Below the pieces are notes generated by a model that made no database searches, was not told the origin of the DNA, and was given only the letters and a program-made list of their open reading frames with translations. The position numbers and the translations under genes were made by a program. From the NCBI RefSeq assembly GCF_014207655.1, contig NZ_JACHHJ010000006.1:1-64000 (forward strand): DNA of 64,000 bases, in the 5' to 3' direction. Positions 44,044-54,045 of the stretch are shown here, piece by piece; position 1 is the first letter of the stretch, and each line of letters starts with the position of its first letter. Origin of the DNA: Geomicrobium halophilum (GTDB lineage Bacteria > Bacillota > Bacilli > Bacillales > Marinococcaceae).

Positions 44044-45219
44044 ATGACAAAAACCGTAAAAACAGGGGACATTCAATACGTACGTGATATGAACAGAGCA
44101 ACCGTTCTAAACTATATCCGGAAACATGGCCCGATATCAAGAGCTCATATTGCCAAACAACTGAACATGAACAAGGCAACGGTATCATCGATTGTAGATC
44201 AACTCATATCTGAGGACTTTGTATTAGAAATCGGCGAAGGCGAATCTTCCGGAGGAAGAAAACCTGTCCTTCTAATGTTTAATAAAAATGTCGGTTCAAT
44301 CATCGGTGTGGATCTTGGTGTGAATTATATTTATGTAATCGTTAGTAACCTAAATGCTGAAATTATTTGGGAAGAGCGAGATTTTATTGACCCTCAACAG
44401 ATGTCTGCTCAGGAGATCATCGAAAAATTGATCCAGCTTATCCATAAAGCAACAGCGGAAAAACCTTCGACTCCCTTGGGAGTTATCGGGATGGGAGTAG
44501 GCATCCCGGGCTTGGTTAATAACAATGGTCATATTTTACTCGCCCCTAACTTGAACTGGGAGAATATTCACTTGAAATCCATCTTGGAAAATGAGTTTTC
44601 TTTTCCGATCTCGATTGACAACGAAGCGAACATGGGGGCCCTGGGTGAAAACAATATCGGCGTCGGTAAAGATGTTGAGAATATGATTTATGTCAGCGCG
44701 GGTATTGGCATTGGGGTGGGGCTCATCCTCAACAATATGATGTATCGCGGCCAGCATGGTTATTCCGGGGAGCTGGGTCATATGATCATTGAACGAAACG
44801 GATTGAAATGTGCTTGCGGTAGCCGGGGTTGCTGGGAGTTATATGCCTCTGAACAAGCACTTTATCGCCATCTTTCCAGTACCGATTATGAACATATAAA
44901 CAAGGATCAATTGACGCAATTACTGAATGCTCAGGAAGAATTGCCCCATTCGATGATCACGGCCCTCAACAGTGTTGGTGATTCCCTGGGGGTAGGAATC
45001 ACTAATATTATCAATACGTTTAATCCGGAAATGATCATTATCGGCAATTCATTGGCGAAGGCAGGTTCATGGATTCAGGCCCCGATCGAAAACAGCATTC
45101 AAGAGCGTTCCATGAATTACAGATTTTCAAATATGAAAGTCACAACTTCCTCATTAGGTGAAGAAGCTTGTGCAATCGGCGCTGCCAGTAGCATCCTTTT
45201 TAGCTATTTTAATGTGTGA
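44044..45219 (+). CDS. xylR: ROK-family xylose-responsive repressor
   Basis: A 391-residue ROK repressor. The N-terminal winged helix-turn-helix is ATVLNYIRKHGPISRAHIAKQL and NKATVSSIVDQL; the ROK domain has GVDLGVNYIYVIVSN, the sugar-site GHMIIERNG, and the zinc motif CACGSRGCWE. XylR in bacilli represses xyl genes in the absence of xylose. GAGGAGAG precedes the ATG. It lies directly after xylB and before the GH120 xylosidase gene. Its C-terminal 57 codons have a diverged second copy at 47301-47488. Confidence 0.93.
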   Translation: MTKTVKTGDIQYVRDMNRATVLNYIRKHGPISRAHIAKQLNMNKATVSSIVDQLISEDFVLEIGEGESSGGRKPVLLMFNKNVGSIIGVDLGVNYIYVIVSNLNAEIIWEERDFIDPQQMSAQEIIEKLIQLIHKATAEKPSTPLGVIGMGVGIPGLVNNNGHILLAPNLNWENIHLKSILENEFSFPISIDNEANMGALGENNIGVGKDVENMIYVSAGIGIGVGLILNNMMYRGQHGYSGELGHMIIERNGLKCACGSRGCWELYASEQALYRHLSSTDYEHINKDQLTQLLNAQEELPHSMITALNSVGDSLGVGITNIINTFNPEMIIIGNSLAKAGSWIQAPIENSIQERSMNYRFSNMKVTTSSLGEEACAIGAASSILFSYFNV

Positions 45220-45256
45220 AGCTAGACTGCCAAAACCTAATACTAAAGTCAAAAAC

Positions 45257-45273
45257 TCCTACCAGAGGTAGGA
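45257..45273. other. Hairpin between xylR and the GH120 gene
   Basis: TCCTACC-AGA-GGTAGGA is a perfect 7-bp stem with a 3-base loop, 37 bases after the xylR stop. No T-run follows on the plus strand, so it may be a processing or attenuation element rather than a strong terminator. Confidence 0.35.
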
Positions 45274-45350
45274 TGATCACAAAATACGTGCGTCAAAATC
45301 CTTTGTCGAACGCTAACGCCGAAAGCTGATATTAGCATAAGGAGGAAAAA

Positions 45351-47273
45351 ATGGCTATTGAATATCATGTAGCAAAGAATGGATCAGATCAGGGTAAGGG
45401 AATGAAGCAAGATCCATTCCTGACTATCAATCAGGCTGCTTCTTTTGCAGTTGCAGGAGATACGGTTATTGTTCATGAAGGGGAGTACCGTGAATGGATA
45501 AAACCGAAGAATCCGGGACGAAGTGATAAACGAAGAATTACCTATCAGGCTGCCGATGGTGAAAAAGTAGTGATTAAAGGTTCGGAGCGAATTCAAGACT
45601 GGCAGCTAGTCGAAGGAAACGTATGGAAAACCATACTGCCGAATACATTTTTCGGAGAATATAATCCCTATACAGAAGAAGTGTTTGGCGATTGGTTATA
45701 TAGTTTAGGCACAAGACATCTTGGGGATGTTTATTTGAATGGTATGTCTTTTTATGAAGTCGAGAGCTATGACGAATTGAAAGACCCTGGTGTGAAAACG
45801 TCAGTATTAGATCACTGGACGAAGAAGATTGTCCCTGTTTATAACCAGGAGCAGACACAATATGTGTGGTATACAGAAGTGGATGATGATACTACTGCTA
45901 TTTTTGCTAATTTCCAAGGTGCTGATCCGAATCAAGAGTTGGTTGAAATCAATGTACGCAAAGCTTGCTTTTATCCAGAAGTAACAGGGATTGATTATAT
46001 TACGGTAAGAGGCTTTGAAATGTCTCAGGCAGCAACTCCTTGGACCCCGCCCACAGCTGATCAGCCGGGGCTCATTGGTGCACACTGGAGCAAAGGCTGG
46101 ATTATGGAAGATAATATCATTCACGATTCCAAATGCAGTGCCATCAGTATCGGGAAGGAAGTATCGACAGGAAATAATTATCGTTCAGTGCGAAAAGATA
46201 AGCCGGGTTATCAATACCAGATAGAATCCGTTTTTTCTGCAAAACGTGCCGGCTGGAGTAAAGAAAAAACAGGCTCGCACATCATCCGAAATAATACGAT
46301 ATATAATTGTGGTCAGAATGGGATTGTTGGTCACCTGGGCTGTGTATTCAGCGAGATTTATAATAATCACATTTATAACATTGCTCTGAAGCGTGAGTTT
46401 TTCGGGCATGAGATTGCGGGTATCAAGCTGCACGCAGCTATTGATGTGCAAATCCATAATAACCTTATTCATAATTGTTCATTAGGATTCTGGTCTGACT
46501 GGCAGACACAAGGGACAAGAGTTAGTAAAAATCTATTCTATCATAATAATCGTGATATGTTCTTGGAAGTCAGTCATGGCCCTTACATCATAGATCACAA
46601 CATTTTAGCTTCCGAGTATGCGTTTGACAATTATGCGCAAGGTGGCGCTTATATCAACAATATCATTTGCGGAAAAATGGTTCACCGGAAGATTTTAAAT
46701 CGCTCCACTCCATACCACCTTCCTCATAGTACTGAGGTAGCTGGATATGCGCTTGTTTATGGTGGAGATGATCGTTTTTACAATAATATTTTCATCGGCA
46801 ACGATTCTTTAGACGAGGTAGGTACCGCGCATTACAATGGATACACGACTTCACTAGAGGAATACATTGAAGAGGTACATCAGGAATCAGGTGATGTTGA
46901 ACGATTTGAAAGGGTGGAACAGCCTGTTTATATCAACAACAATGCTTATTTTAACGGAGCAAAAGCATTTGACCGAGAGAATGATAATTTAGTTGCAGAT
47001 AGTTTTAATCCAGAATTTTCTATCGCGGAAGAAGGCAGTGAAGTGTATCTTTACTTTGAGCTTCCGGAAGCATTTGAAAAAATGTTTGGAAAGGTTCAGT
47101 CTACCGATACCTTGAATCGTGTAAGAATTGTAGATGCAGAATTTGAAAATCCGGATGGAAGTAAAGTACATGTGGATAAGGATTACTTTGGAGAGGAAAG
47201 ACCGGATGAAAGTTTGTTTGGTCCATTTGTGAATGCAAAGAGAGGAAAAAATCGTGTGAAAGTTTGGGGATAG
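45351..47273 (+). CDS. GH120 beta-xylosidase (right-handed beta-helix)
   Basis: A 640-residue cytosolic beta-helix protein that closely resembles Thermoanaerobacterium saccharolyticum XylC, the founding GH120 beta-xylosidase. Shared segments include HVAKNGSDQGKGMKQDPFLTI, GDTVIVHEGEYREWIKPK, IHDSKCSAISIGKE and IKLHAAIDVQIHNN. The catalytic pair known from XylC (Asp382 nucleophile, Glu405 acid/base, 23 residues apart) is matched here by Asp383 in FWSDWQ and Glu406 in FLEVSHGP at the same distance. There is no signal peptide, so it acts on imported xylo-oligomers next to the unrelated GH43 enzyme. AAGGAGG precedes the ATG. It sits between the intact xylR and a leftover xylR tail, suggesting arrival by recombination. 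Confidence 0.92.
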   Translation: MAIEYHVAKNGSDQGKGMKQDPFLTINQAASFAVAGDTVIVHEGEYREWIKPKNPGRSDKRRITYQAADGEKVVIKGSERIQDWQLVEGNVWKTILPNTFFGEYNPYTEEVFGDWLYSLGTRHLGDVYLNGMSFYEVESYDELKDPGVKTSVLDHWTKKIVPVYNQEQTQYVWYTEVDDDTTAIFANFQGADPNQELVEINVRKACFYPEVTGIDYITVRGFEMSQAATPWTPPTADQPGLIGAHWSKGWIMEDNIIHDSKCSAISIGKEVSTGNNYRSVRKDKPGYQYQIESVFSAKRAGWSKEKTGSHIIRNNTIYNCGQNGIVGHLGCVFSEIYNNHIYNIALKREFFGHEIAGIKLHAAIDVQIHNNLIHNCSLGFWSDWQTQGTRVSKNLFYHNNRDMFLEVSHGPYIIDHNILASEYAFDNYAQGGAYINNIICGKMVHRKILNRSTPYHLPHSTEVAGYALVYGGDDRFYNNIFIGNDSLDEVGTAHYNGYTTSLEEYIEEVHQESGDVERFERVEQPVYINNNAYFNGAKAFDRENDNLVADSFNPEFSIAEEGSEVYLYFELPEAFEKMFGKVQSTDTLNRVRIVDAEFENPDGSKVHVDKDYFGEERPDESLFGPFVNAKRGKNRVKVWG

Positions 47274-47300
47274 CATGACAGGGTATCCCCCTCTTCTCCC

Positions 47301-47488
47301 CATTAGCGAAAGCAGGATCCTGGATTCAATCTCCGATCGAAAATAGCATTCAGGAGCGTTCACTGAACTACAGATATTCAAACATGAAAGTAGCAACCTC
47401 CTCGTTAGGAGAAGAGGCCTGTGCGATCGGTGCTGTTAGTAGTATAGCTTTTAATTATTTTAATGAAGGAGCAGGTTTTAGAATTTAA
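47301..47488 (+). pseudogene. Remnant C-terminus of a second xylR
   Basis: The frame beginning LAKAGSWIQSPIENSIQERS matches the last 57 codons of the intact xylR (about 45049-45219), with mainly third-position changes plus about seven amino acid changes (for example F to Y, T to A, A to V). The remnant reads through to an extra GAGFRI before its stop. No start or N-terminal part is present. It is a homologous but distinct allele rather than a recent exact duplicate. Confidence 0.85.
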
Positions 47489-47495
47489 GCTATGA

Positions 47496-48851
<1,356 letters not shown>

Positions 48852-48885
48852 TATTCTATAAAACACATTTTATATCAGGTTATGT

Positions 48886-48927
48886 GGCATGTATTCGGCA
48901 TTATAGCGAACACATGCCGGATTTTTT
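48886..48927 (+). terminator. Terminator of the xylanase gene
   Basis: GGCATGTATTCG pairs with CGAACACATGCC (one mismatch), and a run of six T follows after GGA. Confidence 0.85.
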
Positions 48928-49021
48928 AATACGACTTTCGTTGTAGTAAACTCATATAGGTGTCGATGGCCAATTGCATTTATGATTGTGTTGATGTTCG
49001 TTCTTTGGCTACGTAAAAACT

Positions 49022-49060
49022 AAAACACGGAGTACCCTCGTGGGCACATCCGTGTTTTTT
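49022..49060. terminator. Bidirectional terminator between xylanase and esterase genes
   Basis: AAAACACGGA pairs with TCCGTGTTTT, with A-run before and T-run after the stem. It lies 7 bases before the stop of the leftward esterase gene and can serve it. Confidence 0.85.
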
Positions 49061-49066
49061 AGCGAT

Positions 49067-49960
49067 TTACTCGTGGTTTGCCCATTCCTTAAATGTTTCC
49101 CAGATCCATTGGCTGGCATCCATTTGTTGGCTGACTTTGCCGTTGGAAGTGGGGGATTGTACTTTTGGCCCTCCTGGCCACGTATGGCCGCCGCCTTTTA
49201 CATGATAGAACATGACGAGCGGGCGCTTGTCTTTGTCCAGGTAACATGTTTGTTCAATGCGCGTAGGGTCGTTAAGTTCTCTGGGCTTCATTCGTTCTTT
49301 TTTGATTTCTGGAGCATGAGACGAACGGTAAGCGAAGGTTTCTGCTGTTTTCTTCGCGCCTATCAAGCTGGTTGTGGAGAATGTTCTTTCTCCGGCGGCA
49401 TCAGCTTCGGAGAAGGGTACAATCGGGTCGGAATTTCCCATAATAAAGATGAGGGGAGGGACCGACTTCACGTTCTCGATCAAGTGTTTAGGGAGAGGTC
49501 CAGCCACGCTACCGATTGCCGCGAAAGTATTTGGAAGTTCAATCGCGAGTCGGAGGCTGAAGCTGGAACCATTTGAGAAACCAGTTGTATACACTCGTTG
49601 GGGGTCTACATGGCATATTTGCTGCCAATACACGATTAACGTTTGCACAAATAAAACGTCATCAACGTTTGCTTGGTAAACAGGGTTGTCTTCCACTCCT
49701 TCGTTCCATTGCTTGGAAGAAGGGTCCCTTGGGTTCGCCTGTGTGGATTCAGGGTATAAGACGAAAAATTGTTCTTCTTCCGCGAGCCTATGAAAATTTG
49801 TCAAGCGACTATGATGCTCCCCGCTGCTTGTCGCTCCATGAAAGCTAAGCAGGAGGGGGAGCTCATGTTTCTCATCATACGATGTCGGTATATAATATAA
49901 AAATGACCGTTGTCGCCCTGCAACTTCAATGATTTCTTTCGTTAACGTGCCTTTTTTCAT
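49067..49960 (-). CDS. CE1/PHB-depolymerase-like esterase (feruloyl or acetyl-xylan esterase candidate)
   Basis: A 297-residue alpha/beta-hydrolase of the LpqC/feruloyl esterase/PHB depolymerase group. Catalytic Ser129 is in GFSNGSSF, Asp in MGNSDPIVPFSEAD, and His in GGGHTWPGG; the oxyanion motif is LLSFHGATSSG. It has no signal peptide, so it would act on imported ester-linked fragments or other cytosolic esters. It points toward the GH10 gene across a bidirectional terminator. Proximity suggests removal of ferulate or acetate from xylo-oligomers, but no family member this short lets me decide between these and other esters. Confidence 0.78.
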   Translation of the reverse strand: MKKGTLTKEIIEVAGRQRSFLYYIPTSYDEKHELPLLLSFHGATSSGEHHSRLTNFHRLAEEEQFFVLYPESTQANPRDPSSKQWNEGVEDNPVYQANVDDVLFVQTLIVYWQQICHVDPQRVYTTGFSNGSSFSLRLAIELPNTFAAIGSVAGPLPKHLIENVKSVPPLIFIMGNSDPIVPFSEADAAGERTFSTTSLIGAKKTAETFAYRSSHAPEIKKERMKPRELNDPTRIEQTCYLDKDKRPLVMFYHVKGGGHTWPGGPKVQSPTSNGKVSQQMDASQWIWETFKEWANHE

Positions 49961-49989
49961 ATCTAGTCAATCAACCCCTTCTTCGGAGT

Positions 49990-51408
49990 TTACATATTTT
50001 TGCTTGCATCATTCGGTTTACTGCTATCTTCCTGGGTTTCTTCCGACTTTGTCAGCGTCCATCCTGTGTAGGCATAAAATAGAGCGATGAACGGAGTCAC
50101 GAGACTAAGAAATACAAAGAAAACATATTCCATCCCCACATTCAAGGTGGTCATTACAAAGGCTCCAATAACTCCCCACGGGATGAGCGGATGCAAAATG
50201 GTTCCCCCGTCTTCAATGGTACGGCTCAGGTTTTTCGGATGGAGGTGGTGACTTCGGTATGCCTCTTCATACATTTGTCCTGGGAGAATAATAGATAGGT
50301 ATTGCTCGCCAGTAACGATATTGACACCTAAACAGGAAGCTAATGTGGAAGCGATGGTGTTCCCTCTGCTTCTGAGTGCGTTCTTCATTCCCTCGATCAA
50401 GGCAGCTGCTATACCTATGCCCTGGATTAACCCGCCGAAAGCAAGCGCAATAATAATCAGCGAGACCCCAAAAAGCATGCTATCTAAGCCACCCAAAGTA
50501 AGAAGTTCATCAATGGCTTCGTGGCCGGTCTCAGCATCATACCCAAAGTGAGCAGCTCCCATAATATCCCCTAAGTTACTGCCAGGCATGGTGTAGAAGG
50601 TTGTCAAGGCAGCAACGATTAACCCTAACGAAAGGGAAGGAATGGGTTTAAATCTTTTAACGGCTAATCCAATAATTACAAGTGGAGATAAAAGCGTTAC
50701 GATACTAATAGGGAATTCGGATTGCATCACTTGCATCATCTCATCAATTTGGCTCGTGTCAGCTGCACTTTCATGCGTGACTAACCCAATGACCCCGAAA
50801 ATAATTAAGGCAATGATAAGGGCGGGAATGGTCGTCCATAACATATGGCGTATATGCTCAAAAATATTTGTCTTCGCCGTTGCAGCCGCAAGGTTTGTGG
50901 TGTCGGAAAGCGGCGATAGTTTGTCGCCAAAAATCGCCCCGCTCACGATAGCACCAGCGGTCATAGCAGGAGAAACATCCATTCCGTATGCCACTCCTAT
51001 TAATGATACGCCAATCGTTCCTATCGCACTTAATGAGCTCCCGGTCATGATCGCCACAACAGCAGTGATGATTACGGTAGAAACTAAAAAAGTGGAGGGG
51101 GAAAGAAGTTGTAAACCATAGTAGGTAATCGTTTGTACGGTACCGTTCAATACCCACACACCGATCAGCGTCCCAATCAAACTAAGAATTAAAATGGCTG
51201 GAATGCCGTGTGAAATTCCTTTTACCAAATCTTTCTCCATATCCCCCCATGTATAGCCAAGCTTAAATCCATAAAGGGTGACAACCATTGCCCCCAATAA
51301 AATAGGGATATGGGGAGCGGCTTCATAATAAAGAATACCCAACGCGAGAATACCGATAATTAGGAGCAAAACCAATCCAGAACCTTTTGCGGATGCTTTG
51401 TGTTCCAT
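49990..51408 (-). CDS. nhaC: NhaC-family Na+/H+ antiporter
   Basis: A 472-residue polytopic membrane protein of the NhaC type. GSSLSAIGTIGVSLIGVAYGM, FGDKLSPLSDTTNLAA and TGEQYLSIILPGQMY are characteristic, the second carrying conserved acidic and polar residues of the ion path. It exchanges Na+ for H+ and supports pH homeostasis in salty or alkaline media; some relatives exchange organic acids such as malate for lactate. It follows the E3 gene on the same strand after about 90 bases and may belong to the 2-oxoacid dehydrogenase operon. Confidence 0.9.
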   Translation of the reverse strand: MEHKASAKGSGLVLLLIIGILALGILYYEAAPHIPILLGAMVVTLYGFKLGYTWGDMEKDLVKGISHGIPAILILSLIGTLIGVWVLNGTVQTITYYGLQLLSPSTFLVSTVIITAVVAIMTGSSLSAIGTIGVSLIGVAYGMDVSPAMTAGAIVSGAIFGDKLSPLSDTTNLAAATAKTNIFEHIRHMLWTTIPALIIALIIFGVIGLVTHESAADTSQIDEMMQVMQSEFPISIVTLLSPLVIIGLAVKRFKPIPSLSLGLIVAALTTFYTMPGSNLGDIMGAAHFGYDAETGHEAIDELLTLGGLDSMLFGVSLIIIALAFGGLIQGIGIAAALIEGMKNALRSRGNTIASTLASCLGVNIVTGEQYLSIILPGQMYEEAYRSHHLHPKNLSRTIEDGGTILHPLIPWGVIGAFVMTTLNVGMEYVFFVFLSLVTPFIALFYAYTGWTLTKSEETQEDSSKPNDASKNM

Positions 51409-51501
51409 TCCAAACCCTCCCTGCTATATTTAGGAAAAACGTATCGATGAAAACATATGAATCGATCATATACTTTATCCCTTCACAGCGTCAATGTCTA
51501 A

Positions 51502-52908
51502 TTATGAGCTCGTACGATGAATCGCCATCCCAGTCAAAGCTTCGGATGCTTCAAGCCAAGCTTCATTCAAACTTGGATGGGGATAATAAGGGTATGTGAG
51601 ATCCTCCATGCGTGCACCCATTTCTAGTGCTTGTACAGCTTGGCTGATGAATGCTACGGATCCTTCCCCGATTAAATGACATCCTAGAATGACATCTGTC
51701 TCTTTTTCACTAATGATTTTAAAAAGTCCCTCTTTTTTGTTAATGATAGATGCATAACCATTTGATGCTAAAGGGAATTCACCAATATGAATGTCATACC
51801 CTTCGTTTAAGGCTTCTTCTTCCGTAAGGCCAGTCGTTGCGATGGGTCTTATGCTATAACCAACGTTGGGACGTGCCCACGGGTCCCATACACTCTTTTT
51901 ACCACCTATACGTTCTCCTGCAACTTTGCCCTGTTTGATGGCTTCTACAGCGAGAGAGCCATGAGCTGTCACATCACCAACGGCAAAGATATGTGGTTGG
52001 TTGGTTTGCGTTGTTTCTGTAATCGTAATAAGCCCTTCGTTCATCACTTCAATTCCGCAGACTTCAAGTCTCAATGCTTTCGTGTTTGCCACTCGTTCAT
52101 CAGGCAAGTATATGTGAGAAGCTGTAATGGTTTGCTCTTGATCTCCGAGCCGAAAGGTTGCTTCGAGATGTTTTTCATAAGGAGACACTTTCTTAAGGGC
52201 AGCGTCTTTTAAAATTTTGATTTTGGACTTCTTAAAAAGCCTGATAAGTTCCTTGTTTATCGTTTCATCATAAGGGAGCGGCCCGTCGAGTGCGAATGTT
52301 ATTTTTGTACCGAAAGCCGAAAAGGAGGAAGCAACCTCGATGGCTTGATAGTCTGAACCGCAAACGATGAGATGGTCCGGGCACTCTGTTTGCTCATAGA
52401 TGGAAGTGGGATCGAGAATTCTCTCATGAGTGAGTGTAAAACCTTTTGGCCTGACGTATGATGATCCCGTTGCGATCACAGCTTGTTCAAATTCATATTT
52501 TTCAAATGAATCGCCGTTTTCAACCCCTACCTGATTGTCAGATAGAAATGTTGCTGTCCCTTGGATTACTTCTACGTTATGTTTTTTTAATAGTGCCTGC
52601 ACCCCTTTGGTCAATGAGTTGATGACAGTGGCTTTATGCTTTTGCAGTTCGTTGATATCAAAGGTGAATGACTCGAATGTCATGCCAAAAGAGGGGAAGT
52701 CATGGGCATCACGCATTCTCTTGGCTGCTTCGGCAAACACCTTTGATGATATACAACCATTGTTCAAGCATATCCCCCCAAGTGCTTGCTTCTCGACTAA
52801 CGTGACCTCCTTTCCGAGTTGGGCGGCACGGATGGCCGCATGGTAGCCGCCAGGTCCACCGCCGATAATAAGGACCTCTTTTTCATGGGCAAAATCTCCA
52901 ACAACCAC
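51502..52908 (-). CDS. lpdA: Dihydrolipoyl dehydrogenase (E3)
   Basis: A 468-residue FAD disulfide oxidoreductase. The FAD fold is VLIIGGGPGGYHAA, and the redox disulfide is in GGICLNNGCISSK; the usual Pro after Ile is Ser here. The C-terminal catalytic His-Glu is in YYPHPSLNEAW. The NAD fold in the middle (HLIVCGSDYQAIEVASSFSAFG) is less canonical (GSDYQAIE in place of GGGYIGxE). It starts with GTG immediately after the stop of the E2 gene, so the two are coupled. It reoxidises dihydrolipoyl groups of the complex encoded upstream. Confidence 0.9.
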   Translation of the reverse strand: MVVGDFAHEKEVLIIGGGPGGYHAAIRAAQLGKEVTLVEKQALGGICLNNGCISSKVFAEAAKRMRDAHDFPSFGMTFESFTFDINELQKHKATVINSLTKGVQALLKKHNVEVIQGTATFLSDNQVGVENGDSFEKYEFEQAVIATGSSYVRPKGFTLTHERILDPTSIYEQTECPDHLIVCGSDYQAIEVASSFSAFGTKITFALDGPLPYDETINKELIRLFKKSKIKILKDAALKKVSPYEKHLEATFRLGDQEQTITASHIYLPDERVANTKALRLEVCGIEVMNEGLITITETTQTNQPHIFAVGDVTAHGSLAVEAIKQGKVAGERIGGKKSVWDPWARPNVGYSIRPIATTGLTEEEALNEGYDIHIGEFPLASNGYASIINKKEGLFKIISEKETDVILGCHLIGEGSVAFISQAVQALEMGARMEDLTYPYYPHPSLNEAWLEASEALTGMAIHRTSS

Positions 52909-54027
52909 TTATATCAACTCCAAAAGCATTAAATTAGGATTCTCTAATAATTGTTTTACGCGCCTGGAAAAAGCAAGTGCTGTTAAGCCGGTCACGGCTC
53001 GAGTATCAAAGGTTAACGTTACGTTTACCATGGAGCGGGTGGTGATCTCCTGATTGTATACCATGGCTTTCTCATGGATAGGGGAAATGATGGCACCGCC
53101 GGCTTGCGAACCATGGATGGCAGCAGGGACAACCTCGTTTGCGTTCTCGAGGTGATGGATGGTAAACGTAGCCCCGCTTTTTAGATGGTCCTTGGCTAAA
53201 CCGTCCTCAATGTCCCGGATAGATGACTGTTCCACATTTTGGATAACTTTCGTTTCGTATACTGGGTGGCTTACCTCAAAGTGGCATTCCGATGACAAAT
53301 AAACCTTGCCTTCTGACTCATCCACGCGGGCATTTAATGATGGATAATCTTGTAAGGCCACTTGTATTCCTTTGATGAAAAAGGAATTGAACGAAATATT
53401 CAATGGTTCACTTATACGAAGGAGATACGTGACGTCAACCTCCTCTGAGTGGACCGCGCTCGGTGCCGTTATAAACGAACGAGTTTCCTGGGTATGCAGG
53501 CCTGCACCCGGATGTTGTACAGGCGCTGTACGTTGTTCAGGTGAGGGCTTTGTTTCTGGGAATGTTTCTTCTGGTACCGAAATCTCTTCAATATAGGCGT
53601 AGACATCTTCGTCAGTCACACGGCCGGCAGAGCCAGTTCCCTTGACTTGTTCAATGTCAATCTCGTGATCCCGGGCAATTTTCCGTGTATAAGGTGTGGC
53701 GAGCACTCGTCTTGTAGGAGGGGGTGATAGCACTTCCAAAGTTGCTTTCTGAGCTTCTTGCGGATGTTCATTCCGTTGTGCCTCTACTCCGTTGGAATCG
53801 TCAATTTTAAGAATTGTATCTCCGACTTCAATGACATCCCCCACATTTGCTTCTATGTGACTCACCACCCCGGCCGACGGAGCGGTGAGTTCAGCCGTCA
53901 TTTTATCGGTTTGTACTTCTACAAGGGGGGCATCATTTTTTACTGCCTCTCCTGTTTCAACGAGAAAACTCAGAATTTCAGCTTCATGCATGCCTTCCCC
54001 GATATCGTGCAGTTTTACTTCTACCAT
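52909..54027 (-). CDS. 2-oxoacid dehydrogenase E2 (dihydrolipoamide acyltransferase) lacking catalytic motif
   Basis: A 372-residue E2. The start ATG 54027 has AAGGAGG 7 bases upstream. One lipoyl domain comes first (lipoyl Lys42 in VQTDKMTAE), then a peripheral-subunit-binding domain (ATPYTRKIARDHEIDIEQVKG, GRVTDEDVYAYI), then the acyltransferase core from about 190. The core is short: the usual MRKxIAxxM opening is missing, although EEVDVTYLL is kept. The universal active-site motif DHRxxDG reads DTRAVTG, so both the catalytic His (Thr342) and the Asp (Thr346) are replaced. Codons ACT at 53002-53004 and ACC at 52990-52992 (minus strand) confirm this. The protein may act as a lipoyl carrier and scaffold rather than as a normal acyl-CoA-forming enzyme. 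Confidence 0.88.
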   Translation of the reverse strand: MVEVKLHDIGEGMHEAEILSFLVETGEAVKNDAPLVEVQTDKMTAELTAPSAGVVSHIEANVGDVIEVGDTILKIDDSNGVEAQRNEHPQEAQKATLEVLSPPPTRRVLATPYTRKIARDHEIDIEQVKGTGSAGRVTDEDVYAYIEEISVPEETFPETKPSPEQRTAPVQHPGAGLHTQETRSFITAPSAVHSEEVDVTYLLRISEPLNISFNSFFIKGIQVALQDYPSLNARVDESEGKVYLSSECHFEVSHPVYETKVIQNVEQSSIRDIEDGLAKDHLKSGATFTIHHLENANEVVPAAIHGSQAGGAIISPIHEKAMVYNQEITTRSMVNVTLTFDTRAVTGLTALAFSRRVKQLLENPNLMLLELI

Positions 54028-54045
54028 CAATGATCCTCCTTTCGT

